Assembly (NCBI RefSeq): GCF_042242105.1
Contig: NC_092017.1
Coordinates: 20,687,432 to 20,751,431, forward strand
Direction of reading: 5' to 3'
Origin: Pempheris klunzingeri
Lineage: Eukaryota > Chordata > Actinopteri > Acropomatiformes > Pempheridae
DNA length: 64,000 bases
Shown here one piece after another: positions 38,664 through 50,693 of this stretch (positions are counted from its first letter, which is position 1; each line of letters opens with the position of its first letter). A program made the translations under genes and the position numbers. Under the pieces are notes generated by a model. That model did no database searches and was not told the DNA's origin. It worked only from the letters and a program-made list of their open reading frames with translations.

Positions 38664-41544
38664 TACAGATTCACGGGTATGTAAGGCGTATGTTAGGCGT
38701 CTTACATGTACACATGCATGCTCTGCCTCACACGTACAAAACACACATTTCAGTGCACAGTGACACTTTATAACTGCTACAACAGGCAAACAAACACAAA
38801 CACAAACACACACTGGCTTTAACCTCATACAGTAAATCTGCAGAGAATCATGGTGACAAAAACACATGACAAAAGTTCAATGGTGCGTCGTCCTCATCCA
38901 CACTGCAGTTATCAGGAGGAAATCTGTTTTATTGCTTTATTATGGCGGATAATAAAATATTATTTTGCTAATGGACATGACCATTGTTACTATTTGCTAT
39001 CATTAGTCTTGTTTTTTAGGTATTTTATTGTACTTCTCAGCACCAAATCCTGTACATTTTCATTTATTCCACACGTCTTGTCTTGACATTTATTTAGCAT
39101 AGAGTATTTCCTGCTCAGTAGGTTATTTTTGTCTATGCATTAATTAAAAAAAGTTTGTTCAAAATAATCAATCGATCAGTCAATCAGTTACTGTATTTTT
39201 TTTCTTTTTTGATTTGCCACACTTTCACAAATGTAGTTTTGGTCACATGGTTTCATGGTTTCATGTGGTGAGTGCACTTTTGGCGGAAACGAAAATGTCA
39301 CCAAATTACATTTTATGTAGTTTAAAAATAAGTTTTACAACAAGGAAGCAGCACAAACACCATTTCATTTTACTCTGTATCCACTAACAGTGACAAGTGC
39401 TCCTGTTCATTTATACTGGACATTACATACAGATGACAGTCGTATTTATGTTGGACTTAGAAGTTGAATAAATAACTTAGATAATGATAATTTTATGAGT
39501 AAATATCAAACGCTAGCCCACATGGTGCGACCTCTGCTAATACACATAAAGAGGCTTAAAGGAGAGCACTAATTCAACGTACAGCAGCTTAGCTTGGCCC
39601 CTGATAACCTCTTAACCAAACAAAAGGCCTATCCATGCACAATGAGTCTCACTGTGACAGATGTGGGTTAAAGTTACCTTATACTCACATTCAGAAAGGC
39701 TGAATTAACCTCACTGACGAAAATTGCATAAGAGAAATCCTTCTCCTTCCTGCCAGCTTTTTTTTTTTTGCAGCATTTCGCTCTTTGTTCCTTTGATATT
39801 TATACATCTGAGAGACAAAATGCTACAGGGACAAAGTCGTCCGCATTGTCATCCTGGGGGAATTCCTGTAAAACCATGTGATGAGCAAACACTTTTTGGT
39901 ACATAGAGGTTCTTTTAACCAGGCATGCAGCAGTGAATACCTCCTCTGTGGGTTTTTTTTCCTGCATTTGGAGGCTGTTATTGGAAACCTTGGTTGCAGG
40001 GTCTGATTGTTTATTTTGTCCTCCCTTTTTTCGTGGAGACCTTCACATGACAATGCTGTTGGTATGACAGACAAAGCAGCCCAGAAATTCCACAGGAGCA
40101 CTGCCAACTGCCGAGACGATGGATGAGTTACACAGCAAATTACACTTGTGTCTGTGAAACAGAAGTGGTACGTGCACGTAACAAAGGTTTTGTTTGTACC
40201 ATGAATAATTTACAGTCTAACGTAGAGGGGTAATCCAACAATTTTGCACAGGAGGATACGCCTGTATACAACTAATCTGCATTCTGAAGGAAAGGTAAAG
40301 CTGCCCGGATTAAGCATTCACCATAATGAGGAAATTAAATTAACATATCAAGCAAGGCGCATTCAAACATCCTCTGCTGGAAGACATTCGTAGTGTTGCA
40401 CTCAGGTGTTCATATGAAAGATCTGATGAGAGCTCTGTGTAAAGAATGAAAAGGGGAGCTAAAGAGAGAAGTGTAAACCCGGCTTTCTTTCGCAACTCCA
40501 CACAGCTGACCAATCTCTGCATAAAGTGAATGTGAATGTCGGATTATTGGTTTCAGAAAGTTCGCGAAATAGTCAGAGGCTATTTGACATTTGGACAAGA
40601 ATCCTGGCACCTTAAAGTCAAGGTTGGAAAACAGGTTTATAATGTCTTTTGTGCCTCTGGAAGAAGTTTCTAAAGTCTGAAGAAATAACCCTGATTACAT
40701 CATCAGGGTTATGTTGTCTGTGTTTTTTTTATCCCATGCCAGTGTTTAAAAGTTCCTGCTTTCTGCCATGTCTGTTAGATTAAATGTAGGGAAATATCAT
40801 GTTTATGGCAAATAAAACAGTTTGAAAGTTTAAGTTTCAACTTTAAGTTTGAAAAGGCAACTGAAACACTTGGTCAAGGTTGGGGAAAGATTGTGGTTAC
40901 AGTTAATAAAAACAAAGTTGTTGCCAGTCTCTGGTGCAATTTGAATTCTGGTCTCCTGCATGAACACTGGGCGTGCTACATGCTCACCCACCCACACAAC
41001 ATGACCTCCACAACCTCACTCTCCACCTCACTGCATATAGGGCACACCATACTTCCTGAGTGGGATGTAAATCACGGAGTGCCAAATCGTCCTGTAGGGA
41101 CACTGGGCTGTTTGTAAGCGTGGACTAAAAGTTAGATATCTCAACTTTTCATCATTGATTGGATTTTATGTTTAATCTGACGTACACAAAAACACAACCA
41201 GTACTATCCTGGATACAGCAGTTGACCAGGATCTGTGGCATAGACCTGTGAGTGTGTGCAGCAGGTGTGAAAAGGAGCCAGTGGTGTATCATATGACCTT
41301 TTGACAAGTTGCTCAACAACAACAGGCCCTCCCTGTTATTGTTGGGTCAACAAAGTCAGAGGAATTCTTCAGGATTAGAGTGGAGTGGAGAACATGAGTG
41401 TGAGTGCCATGCGCTCGCTGTGTGTCGACCCGAGGCCCCCTCTTTGTCTTACGGCAGTGTTGGGGTTAACTCCCCCTTGCTCCCTTGCTGGCCCGGGGTC
41501 AGGGGGGAAACAGGCAGCCAGTCAGGCAGCCAGGCATTCTTTCT

Positions 41545-41548
41545 GAGT

Positions 41549-41579
<31 letters not shown>

Positions 41580-41590
41580 CGTGCGCATGT
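41545..41590. repeat. (TG)n microsatellite upstream of nr2f6
   Basis: A TG-rich run, slightly interrupted at both ends (GTGTCTGTG, GTGCGTGCGC), about 37 bases before the CArG box at 41627. The alternating purine-pyrimidine tract could adopt Z-DNA near the presumed promoter. Confidence 0.9.
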
Positions 41591-41626
41591 GGCTGCAGCC
41601 CACTCTGTGCTCTTTGACTCCACTGG

Positions 41627-41636
41627 CCTTATAAGG
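41627..41636. promoter_or_regulatory. Perfect CArG box (SRF site), possible nr2f6 promoter element
   Basis: CCTTATAAGG is an exact, palindromic CC(A/T)6GG serum response factor site. Its core TTATAA could also act as a TATA box. GCCATGGCAAC, resembling half an RFX X-box, follows at about 41645. The site is 1.56 kb upstream of the nr2f6 start codon, at the left edge of a long GA-rich region that looks like leader or promoter. Role inferred. Confidence 0.45.
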
Positions 41637-43193
41637 CATCCAGCGCCATGGCAACGGCAGGGCTTGAATAGCAGTGTCAAATCCCTCAGCACACAGACAC
41701 ACGCTCACTCTCCCTAAAGGAGGGAGCGAGGCAGAGACACAGAGAGGGGATTGAGAGGAGCAGGAGAGGAGGCTATCTCTAGGCTGCTCTCCACTGCAGC
41801 GTCTGGCTTTCACTACAAGGTCTATGACCATGTTTTTCCTGTGCTTGTTTGCCTAATTTATTCCTGCCGGGGCCAGCAGAAAGAAAGGCGGAAAAGAAAA
41901 AAGAAAAAAAAAGGACGGGCAGAATAGTAAAGAGTGCAACAGTACACCCTGACTTGCTGACAGGGAATGCAGAGAGGTTCTGGCCTCTGGTTGTTACTGC
42001 TGGATGGACAAGCACTGACAAAACAAGAGAAGGAAGAAAGAGACTGCACTTTGTGGAGCTCTGAGAGAGGAGGTGCGACTGCGACCAAGGAGATTTCTCA
42101 ACTCTGCTTTTGTTTTGGCTTGTTGTTTTCTCTGTGACATTCGAGCCTCTGACACCACACAGACTCTGAGGAGTTGGAGGAGACACAAGAAAACGTCATT
42201 TCACCACAGACACAGAGGAAGAGGACTTATTTGATGAACTTTGTTGCTGCAGAGACCACAGAGACATTATTCAAGGAGTGAAGGGAGTGCGCTGTCATTT
42301 CCAAAACTCCCTATAAGTAATTTTTCCTTTGAGGTATATGAATGAGCATTTCCAGAGCAAATTCTTAATTTTTTTCCCTCTTCATCACTGTCACCTCTGC
42401 TTCTATAATAGCCTCGACAAGTCAAGAGTGAGTCTGGACTAGAACTGCCTCAGATCAGGAGATAACACCTCTGCACGGCAGGAACTGGTTGGACTAGTTT
42501 ATAAGTTGGAGGAGAGGGCAGGGCAGTTTAACCCTGCTGGAAGGAGAGCTGTGTTTTATTTTCCACCCATTTGCTTGTCCTTTTGGGAGAAAGTTGCACG
42601 CTGAGAGACGGGCAGAGCTTCTTTTGCATTTGGAGAGCGTCACCATGCTTAGTGATAGGTGATTTTTTTTTTTTTTTTTTACCTTCTTCCAAGGGGGGGG
42701 AGACTGGAGCGAAAGTGAGAAAGGAGAGGGAGAAAGAGAGAAGGAGTCAAAGTGTAATTTATTGTTTCCTGTGAAAAGAGCAAGGCTGCACCCTTTTCTC
42801 CTGCCTGAACTCTGAGCCACTCAATGTGTGTCTGAAGTTTTCTCAGACCTCGGGAGCCATTGATTGGAGGTCAGGGTAGAGAACACAGGGGTGAAAGACA
42901 AGAACAGAGAGCGCCGAGGGATTAAAGAAGAGAGAGAGAGAAAACAGCACTGGGAAGGACCTCCAGGTCATTACAACCAGACGGCAAAGGGGAGAAAGGT
43001 CAACACGCCAGAAGCCGGGACGACTTTTTATCCCACTTTTACATGTTCTTCGACAAAACCTGACTTTAGTACAAACTTAGAAACACTGTGTTCTTGTCTG
43101 GAATCAGTTTTTAGACTTTGAGGCTATTTGGACGCTGGGGGACAGGGCGGGTCTGTGTATGATCCACTCACAAGGCTGCGTGTCTCAGAGAAT
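41637..43193 (+). other. Presumed nr2f6 promoter and 5' leader
   Basis: Purine-rich and pyrimidine-rich blocks with upstream ATGs (for example 42864) and a 20-base T run near 42661. I see no coding exon and no compelling splice sites, so a long unspliced leader or a start site inside this region are both possible. An ATG at 43128 is in frame with the nr2f6 start and would add 22 residues ([20 protein letters not shown]...). Confidence 0.4.
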
Positions 43194-46100
43194 ATGGCCA
43201 TGGTGAGCGGGGGATGGGGCAACCCGAACAGGGACACTAATGGACTGGGGGAGAAGGCTTACCTGAGGAGGGAGGAAGAGGAGGGCTCGCCTCAGGCTGG
43301 GAGCAGCGATGTGGACGTCGGGGACGAGGACAAGGCCTGCGTGGTGGACTGCGTGGTGTGCGGGGACAAGTCCAGTGGGAAGCACTACGGCGTGTTCACC
43401 TGCGAGGGCTGCAAGAGCTTCTTCAAGAGGAGCATCAGACGAAACCTCAACTACTCCTGCAGGTAAGGACTGCTGGGAGATTCAGACTGGTTTACATTCA
43501 CATTTCTTCTCTTTTTGTTAAGACATCTTGTTGGACTCACACTAACTTTATGGTAATATTTTACTTTACATTTAATAATCAATATATGTCAGACTATAAG
43601 TGGTTGGAAGGTGATAGAAGCATTTATAAATGAATCTGTCAACAGTTATAACTCATCCTGTGGGTATAAATGCAGGATGGTGTATAACCAGATAATGAAT
43701 GACAATATAGTTAAAAACAGTAATAATAAAAGAAGTGTTTTTACCGGAGAATTTATAACTGTTGACAAATACTTTACATTTATTTACATTACAAATGTCC
43801 TTATATCTGCGTTTAACAGCATTATAGTGTGTTATAAACCATCTGTTAAATATATGGAACTTATAACTGCTAAATGTGGGAAGGTTAAAGTGTTATCATC
43901 TTTCTTTAAAGCCATTATATTGTCATTCACATTCATGAAGGAGACTGCAGATTAGTCCATTTCTCGCTCCAGAATGATCTGTTCCAACCTTGGATAGGTC
44001 TCACAAACAGCCCTAGGAGAAAAAAAAAAAGAAATGAAAGCCCTGAAGGTCAGTCATGTGAGGATGGATTGCCTCAGAAGGTCAACATTCCCATTATTCT
44101 TCACCACAGGAACATAATGTTGCAACTCAATTCCCTGCTTTTACTAAGACTCCGCTCAGCTTCTGAATATGGTCATTTCTTCCACATAATAATGCACTAA
44201 CTCTGAAAGGAAGGTGTCTTTTAAGTCAGTTTGTCATGTCTGGAGCTGAAAAGGCTTCTGTGTGAAACGCTGGCAGTGCTTGTCCTGCTGTAAAAGGCAA
44301 CACAAGGGCGTGTAGGGCTGATGATTTACAAAGGTCACAGCCTTGATAGCTTTTCAGCCACGCCAGCTCACACAGTTCACTCATCATAGGAGTCAGTGGG
44401 AGGGAGAGAGAGAGAAAGGGGGGAGACAACAATGTAAAGACAAACTCCTCTTCATTATGGGAAACTCAGTGTTTACAGTTCTTTGAAGTATTTCTTGTTT
44501 ACTGTCTAGAAATATCCGTGAACTTGACATATTGTTTTTTTGTGTTTTGTCTTTTGCGCAGATCAAATCGAGAATGCCAAATCGACCAGCATCACCGCAA
44601 CCAGTGCCAATACTGTCGCCTGAAGAAATGTTTCCGCGTTGGAATGCGCAAAGAAGGTATCAAAGCTCTGTCATCCATGTGCACAGCAGGTCGATGGTGT
44701 TTACTTTAGGATTAGGAGACACATGAATGAGTTTTTCACTGCTAGAGGTGAAAAGTAGAAGACTGAACGGTGTTTTAATCTCTGAGGTTGTTGTTGGACT
44801 TTAAGGTTTCACAGAGGTGGAAGATCATTCATCTAAAGCTGCACTAACCTCTTTTTTTATACTAACAATGAATTAAATGTGTAATGTGAAGGGGTTGCTC
44901 ATGGTGGCTATCCAACAGATTGATCACCTGACTCCGTGGTTCCTCTGAGCTCTGTGACCATTTTAGCATCTTTCAGCTCTGTTTCGGTTTTACGGCCCAC
45001 AATTTTGTTTTAGTTCACTCTCATTTGTAATCTTTCCAGAAGCTCTGATAAAGCCACGACACACTGCTTGGCAAACACCACACATCTAGCTGGTGAACAT
45101 AGTGGAGCATTTAGTAGTTAAAGAGCCAGATATTTCCCTCAGGAGCTGGTGGAGACCAAACTAGAGCTAAATAAGACAGTGAACATTGATTAGGGGACCA
45201 GAAATTTGACACTAAATTAATAGTAACGTTGCTGCCAACAAATTTGCAATATCTGCCTAACAGGTAGTAATATTGGATTTCAGTGTTAAGTTAATATAGA
45301 GACAGTTACAATGTACTCCTTTAAAGTGAAGAAGTATGATCAGCACATTGTATTTAAAGTCTCAAAAGTAAAAGTACTTATTTTTTAGAATGGCCCCTTC
45401 ATGTATACTGTCATTTTTTTCAATGTTATAATTGGGCGAGGTGGAGCACATTACATTCATTTCTTATACTGTAAGATAGTTTTTATCATATTGTAAAATC
45501 ATACACATCTTCAACGTAACTGTCGTCAAATAAAAGTAGTGGAGTGTGAAAAATTAATTTTTTTTTTTAAAAAAAGTACCCCGCATTTCCCCCTGAAATG
45601 AAGTGGAAGTATAAAGTAGCATAAAATGGAAGTCAAATAAAATACAATTACCTCAGAATTGTACTTAAGTACAGTAAATGTATCCAGTCACTTTCCGGCA
45701 CTGACGTTTAAACTAATAACATCCTTTCGTTTACATACAGTTGCTGTGATTCATGTTCGACCTTCAGCAAAGCAAAACATTCACAAGCACAAATACTCAG
45801 AAACATACATACAAATACATAAATATCAGAAGCGGGTAATTCGCAGAGAAAAAGTCTCCTTCGACAGAAACAGACCCTGACATTTGCAGGTCCAAGCACA
45901 ATATTTATACTGTCAACCAAAGCCTGTTTTCACCCTCGACTCCCTGCAGCTGCTGAGCTTCAGGATCGAGGAGGCAACTGGAGGCAACCCCATTTGATTG
46001 CATAACAGAACAAAAAAATAAATAAACACAACAGCAAGTTGGCAGGTTCATCTCCCGCTCCTTCAAAATCCACTAAAATGTCTGTGCCTCAATTGAAAAC

Positions 46101-49100
46101 TATATATATCCATTTAATTACAGTTATGGGTTAGGGTTAATTTCTGTAAGGTTCATTAGTAGTAAGAGAGATTATTCCCATTTCCCCCAGCTTAATTATT
46201 TCTTTTACATTTCCTACCCTCATTATCACATTATAAACTATTTCAAATCCATTTGTAACTATATTCTAGTCGCCTATAACCTAACCGTCTGTGTATTTCA
46301 GTCTGTGTCAGTGGACACCGCGAGCTGTCCCATACATAACCTGCACTGAGGTGACAGAGTGCCAGAGGTTATATTGGGCCTGGTTATTAATGAACCATGC
46401 TGACTGTGGCCGTGACGCAGGTTGCACTGTTTCCACACTACCTGGAAAAGTCTCTTTTCACCTTTGACCCAGTCAGGGGAGCACACACTCACTGCCTAAG
46501 TGATATTTTGGCATTGGAGGTGTAACAATTTAAAACAGTTCATTAAAGTTCAGCGCAGGGAAGCAGTGTTAACCTCAGATAGAGCTCTCATTTCAGGACA
46601 GTGGTATTAGATTATAATCACTAGGGACTACAATAAAATAAAACAGTCAAGTATCACATCACTATCAGTATTTTATGGTTGTATTAAAAGGTTGGTGATA
46701 ATAATTACAAGGAATTACAACTCTGTTAAAGGTTCACTCATGTATCTATTTAAACATCTACATTTTGGATAGAGCATGACACATACTGTGATTTGGACCG
46801 TTTTAGGATCTTTTAGCTCAATGTTTTGGATTGACGGGACACAACTACTCTCACAAGTCACGTTTGCAGAAGCATCAGGCAGCTGTTTTTGACCAAAAAA
46901 GCTCTGATAAACCCACTGCAGACTGCATGACAAACACTAAACAGCAGACAGGAAAGCAAGATGTGTCTCTCAGGAGATGGAGGAGGAAAAGAGACGACAT
47001 CATACATTTATATTGTCACTGTCCCAAGAAAACGTTCCCACTTCTTAAGCTTCATAAATGATTTAAACCAAATGAATTATCTAAGCGGAACACAAGGTTT
47101 GCTTTTCGGAGACACACAGTTTTCACAGAACAGGACGAGATGTTCTTGAAGAGCTTGAATGATGATGAGGAAAAAAAAAATACTTTTTCATGTTACCGTA
47201 GAAATTTTATTTTATTTTCCACAACCTTCAAATCGCTATTCAGACTAAAAGCTAATATTCTTCTGGTTCAATGAGGGCTTGAATCAAAAGCTGAGAGAAC
47301 CACAAAACACTCAAAGGAGAGAGGACTCTTGTTCCTCAGAGAGCACATAACCTCCACCAAGGCTGCACAATCTGCACTCTATATGAAACATTTCTTAAAA
47401 ACGACAATACACCAGCACCCACACGATCCAGACGATTACTGAATAGCATTTATAACAATAATTTTAGTCCATTGAATGAAATAAATAATACAGGAGAAAA
47501 GTCTGGCAAGTACCATAAAATAAAAACAAACATATTTCCTATTTCACTTAATTGGCATTCTGCCCAACAGACTTTTCACACTTTTACTGGGGCTGGAAAC
47601 TAAAAATATTTCTTGGTTCATTTAAAATGATCAGAAATTGGGGTGACACTGCCTCAGTCTACATCCGACCACTGCAGATACACTATCCTCAACCTGGATG
47701 AGTAATTAGTATAAATTAGTATAACATTATAGCATTAAATAAATAAATATAATATATTCATTATATAATGTTAATATATTCATAAAATATAATATAGTGG
47801 TGTTATTGCACCACTAGCAGGTTAAGAAATACTCAACCATCATTTATCAATTCTGTAGGTTTTAGTCCTTCATTAAATCCTTGAGCAAGAAAATGGTCTT
47901 TGGTGTTAAGTCTCTAATTCATTAATGCTAAGTAATAACTTTAAGTAATTTTTAATTTTCTGCAGCACGTCAAACATTTTTTAATGTCCAGCCTCCTCCA
48001 GACTGCTATTGGTCGGTTCAGTGACACTTAACAGCAATTAGTCTGTATGAGCGGTTGAATATGTTTCATCCAAAGGGACCCGCTACAGCTCAGGAACCAC
48101 CTAGTCAAAGACAAACCTTTCTGATTTTAATCCCTGTTGGCCTGTTGACTGTACCAGTGAGCCACTCAGCACTTGGGTATTTTTATTTAAGCGGGGGCTG
48201 GGGGTATATAAAAACATGTAGCCTATATTTTGCGTTGATTGGACCCAACAGTGAAGCAGCTCAGCGGAGAAACTCCCAGTGGATTATGAATACATGCAGT
48301 GGCACCGCCAAGGCCTCATCTGGCCACTGCTATAAAAATGTCTCGGGGCTCCACTGGATACTCAAGCCATGTGTCATTCAAGCAGGTGCTGTGGTTCATG
48401 ACAAATAACAAATCCTTTAACTGTAATCTGTGAAACCAAGTGCTCGACGATTTGTGCCACGGATTTGCAACGTGCCACAAATCGATCCACAAAAGGACGT
48501 CAAGAAACAGTCACTGCATTTGATTCACAATCTATTGCCTCTCTCGTTTCTCTGCAGCTGTCCAGCGAGGCCGAATCCCTCCATCTCACTCAGGTATCAG
48601 CCCCAACTCCCTGGCAGGTGGGGTTGGAGGTGCAGTGCCAGGTCACATCGGGGCGGACTACTTCAATGGGCAGCCGGTGTCAGAGCTCATCTCCCAGCTC
48701 CTTCGGGCCGAGCCGTACCCCAACAGCCGCTACGGGGCCCCATACAGCCAGGCACAGATGCAGGCATCTGCGAGCGGAGCCTCCGTTATGGGCATCGACA
48801 GCATTTGTGAGCTGGCTGCCCGGCTCCTCTTCAGCACCATTGAGTGGGCCAGAAACATCCCATATTTCCCAGAGCTGCCAGTCTCAGAGCAGGTCAGTCA
48901 AAACATACAGACAGTAGTCGGTGACTTCCTCTTTTGTTTTGTTTGATTCTCTTTTCCTTCCTTTCCAAATTCAGATGCTAATATTACAGGTTGAACAGCA
49001 TTTCTCTTTTTAGTCTCAACCATAAACAAGACCTCTAATGTTTTACTCACTAATACTGACCTTCACAGATTAATGCAGCGTTTCCAAATCCTGGTCCTGG

Positions 49101-50693
49101 AGGCCACCTGTCCTGCATGTTTTAGATGTTTTCTTGCTCCAACACACCTGATTCAGATAAATGGGTTGTTACCAGGCTTCTGCAGAGCTTGATGAGAGAG
49201 TATTGATCATGTGAATCAGGTGTGTTAAAGCAGAAAATCACCTGAAACATGCAGAGCAGTGAGCAGTAGGAAACACTGCATTAGATGTTTTCCTGCCCCA
49301 ACACATCTAATTCAAATGATCAGCTTGGTATTAAGCCTCTGATGGTGCCTGATAATGATCCAGAAATTTGAATGAGGCGTGTCAGGGCATGGAAACATCT
49401 AAAACATGGAGGGCGGTGGACCTCTGGGAAATACTGGATTAAACTATTTGCCCTGATGTGAGGTATCAAGAAAAGGATCTCCCAAGCAGTAGCAACCAAC
49501 CACTGAATTTGCCTTCATCCGTTATCGCCCATGTCATTTTGTTTACATTTAGTTTAAAGGACACACAGACTATCTAATGTTACGATGTTATAAGTAACAT
49601 TAATGCTTTTCCTTTTACTTCCTACTGCTGTGATAAAGCTCTGTAGGGACTCCCTACTCTGAGTGATCCTTTATTACTTTCTACTCACCCTACAGGTGGC
49701 GCTGCTGAGGCTGAGCTGGAGCGAGCTCTTCATCCTGAATGCGGCCCAGTCTGCTCTGCCCCTGCACATGGCTCCCCTGCTGGCAGCTGCCGGGTTCCAC
49801 TCATCGCCCATGTCTGCTGAGCGTGTGGTGTCCTTCATGGACCAGGTCAGGGTTTTCCAGGACCAGGTGGACAAGCTGAACAGGCTGCAGGTGGACACAG
49901 CCGAATACAGCTGCCTCAAAGCCATTGCACTCTTTTCACCTGGTGGGTTTGACTTTTACAAGGTTGTCTGAGTGATGATTGCAGCTGTAACTGGATATCT
50001 TTGGTGTAAACTGATCCCATGTGTCTTAATAGAAAAGCAAAACAAAACTGTGTGTGTGAGATATTAGGCAGGTGTTTGTTAGGCCAGTGAGACAGTAAAT
50101 CCCTTCCAGCTGCAGGGATCCTTTGATTCGGCTGAATGTGACCTCTGACCTTTTAGTAGGGGGACAATCAAAACAAGAGATTTTCCTTTAAAGGGATAGT
50201 TTGACATAAGTATCTTTAAGAATTAAATGACAGATGTCACAGCTGGCTTTGTACAAAGGACCGAGTAAAAAAAAAAGTTAAAAAAAATCCTCCTACCAGC
50301 ACCTCTAAATCTCAATAATCAACACATTATATTTGGTTTGTTTAATTATGTAATAGTTTGTACAAAATCTAAAATGTAAGAAAGACTAGTGCTGATCTCG
50401 TATTTATTTGCTTTACAGATGCATGTGGTCTGACAGACCCAGCCCACGTGGAGTCCCTGCAGGAGAAGGCCCAGGTCGCCCTAACGGAGTATGAGAGGTT
50501 GCAGTACCCCAACCAGCCTCAGAGATTCGGCCGGTTACTGCTACGCCTCCCGGCTCTGCGCGCCGTGCCGGCCAACCTCATCTCCCAGCTCTTCTTCATG
50601 CGGCTGGTGGGGAAGACGCCCATCGAGACGCTGATCCGAGACATGCAGCTATCAGGGAGCTCCATCAGCTGGCCCTACGTGCCGGGACAGTGA
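43194..50693 (+). CDS. nr2f6: Nuclear receptor subfamily 2 group F member 6 (NR2F6/EAR2)
   Basis: NR2F6 is an orphan COUP-TF-family receptor that binds AGGTCA repeats, mostly as a repressor, in the nucleus. Plus-strand exons: 43194-43462, 44562-44656, 48558-48892, 49696-49942 and 50419-50693. Phases agree, giving 406 residues (human 404). The start MAMVSGGW matches human MAMVTGGW, so 43194 is preferred over the in-frame ATG at 43128. The DNA-binding domain spans about 53-118: zinc finger 1 cysteines 53, 56, 70, 73 with P-box CEGCKS, and finger 2 cysteines 89, 95, 105, 108. Introns interrupt the domain after YSC and after RKE. The ligand-binding domain starts near [18 protein letters not shown] and includes [17 protein letters not shown] and [16 protein letters not shown]. 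The helix-12 core is [15 protein letters not shown], with Gln where human NR2F6 has Leu; the C-terminal GQ matches NR2F6 rather than NR2F1/2. Whether this is the a or b teleost copy is unknown. Confidence 0.96.
44880..45190. mobile_element. Dispersed repeat copy in nr2f6 intron 2 (first)
   Basis: Contains the blocks GAGCTCTGTGACCATTTTAG, AAGCTCTGATAAAGCCAC-like and GAGCCAGATATTTCCCTCAG. Similar blocks recur at about 46780-47000 in the same intron and, inverted, at 3153-3200. Shared sequence at three sites marks a dispersed family; its class is not clear and no coding potential is seen. Boundaries are approximate. Confidence 0.5.
46780..47000. mobile_element. Dispersed repeat copy in nr2f6 intron 2 (second)
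   Basis: Shares with 44940-45190 the order of blocks: a GGACCGTTTTAG-like segment, AAGCTCTGATAAACCCAC, GCATGACAAACACTAAACAG and CTCAGGAGATGG. Divergence is substantial, so it is an old copy. Open frames at 46715-47061 are incidental. Confidence 0.45.
49076..49436. mobile_element. hAT-like palindromic MITE in nr2f6 intron 3
   Basis: The left end CAGCGTTTCCAAATCCTGG and the reverse complement of the right end (CAGTATTTCCCAGAGGTCC) are diverged terminal inverted repeats. The ACACACCTGATTCA / GAATCAGGTGTG blocks inside form a second inverted pair. Flanks GATTAATG (49068-49075) and GATTAAAC (49437-49444) agree at 6 of 8 bases, consistent with an eroded 8-bp hAT target duplication. Confidence 0.65.
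50188..50385. mobile_element. Fragment of foldback repeat in nr2f6 intron 4
   Basis: Begins AAAGGGATAGTTTGACATAAG and contains CAGCACCTCTAAATCTCA followed by a block resembling 51560-51620 of the complete element at 51370-51945. It is a truncated, diverged relative. Confidence 0.45.

Noticed and set aside
41779-42186. Minus-strand frame of 135 codons opposite the nr2f6 upstream region
   Set aside because: Low-complexity Ser/Phe/Leu sequence from the GA-rich strand; no support as a gene.
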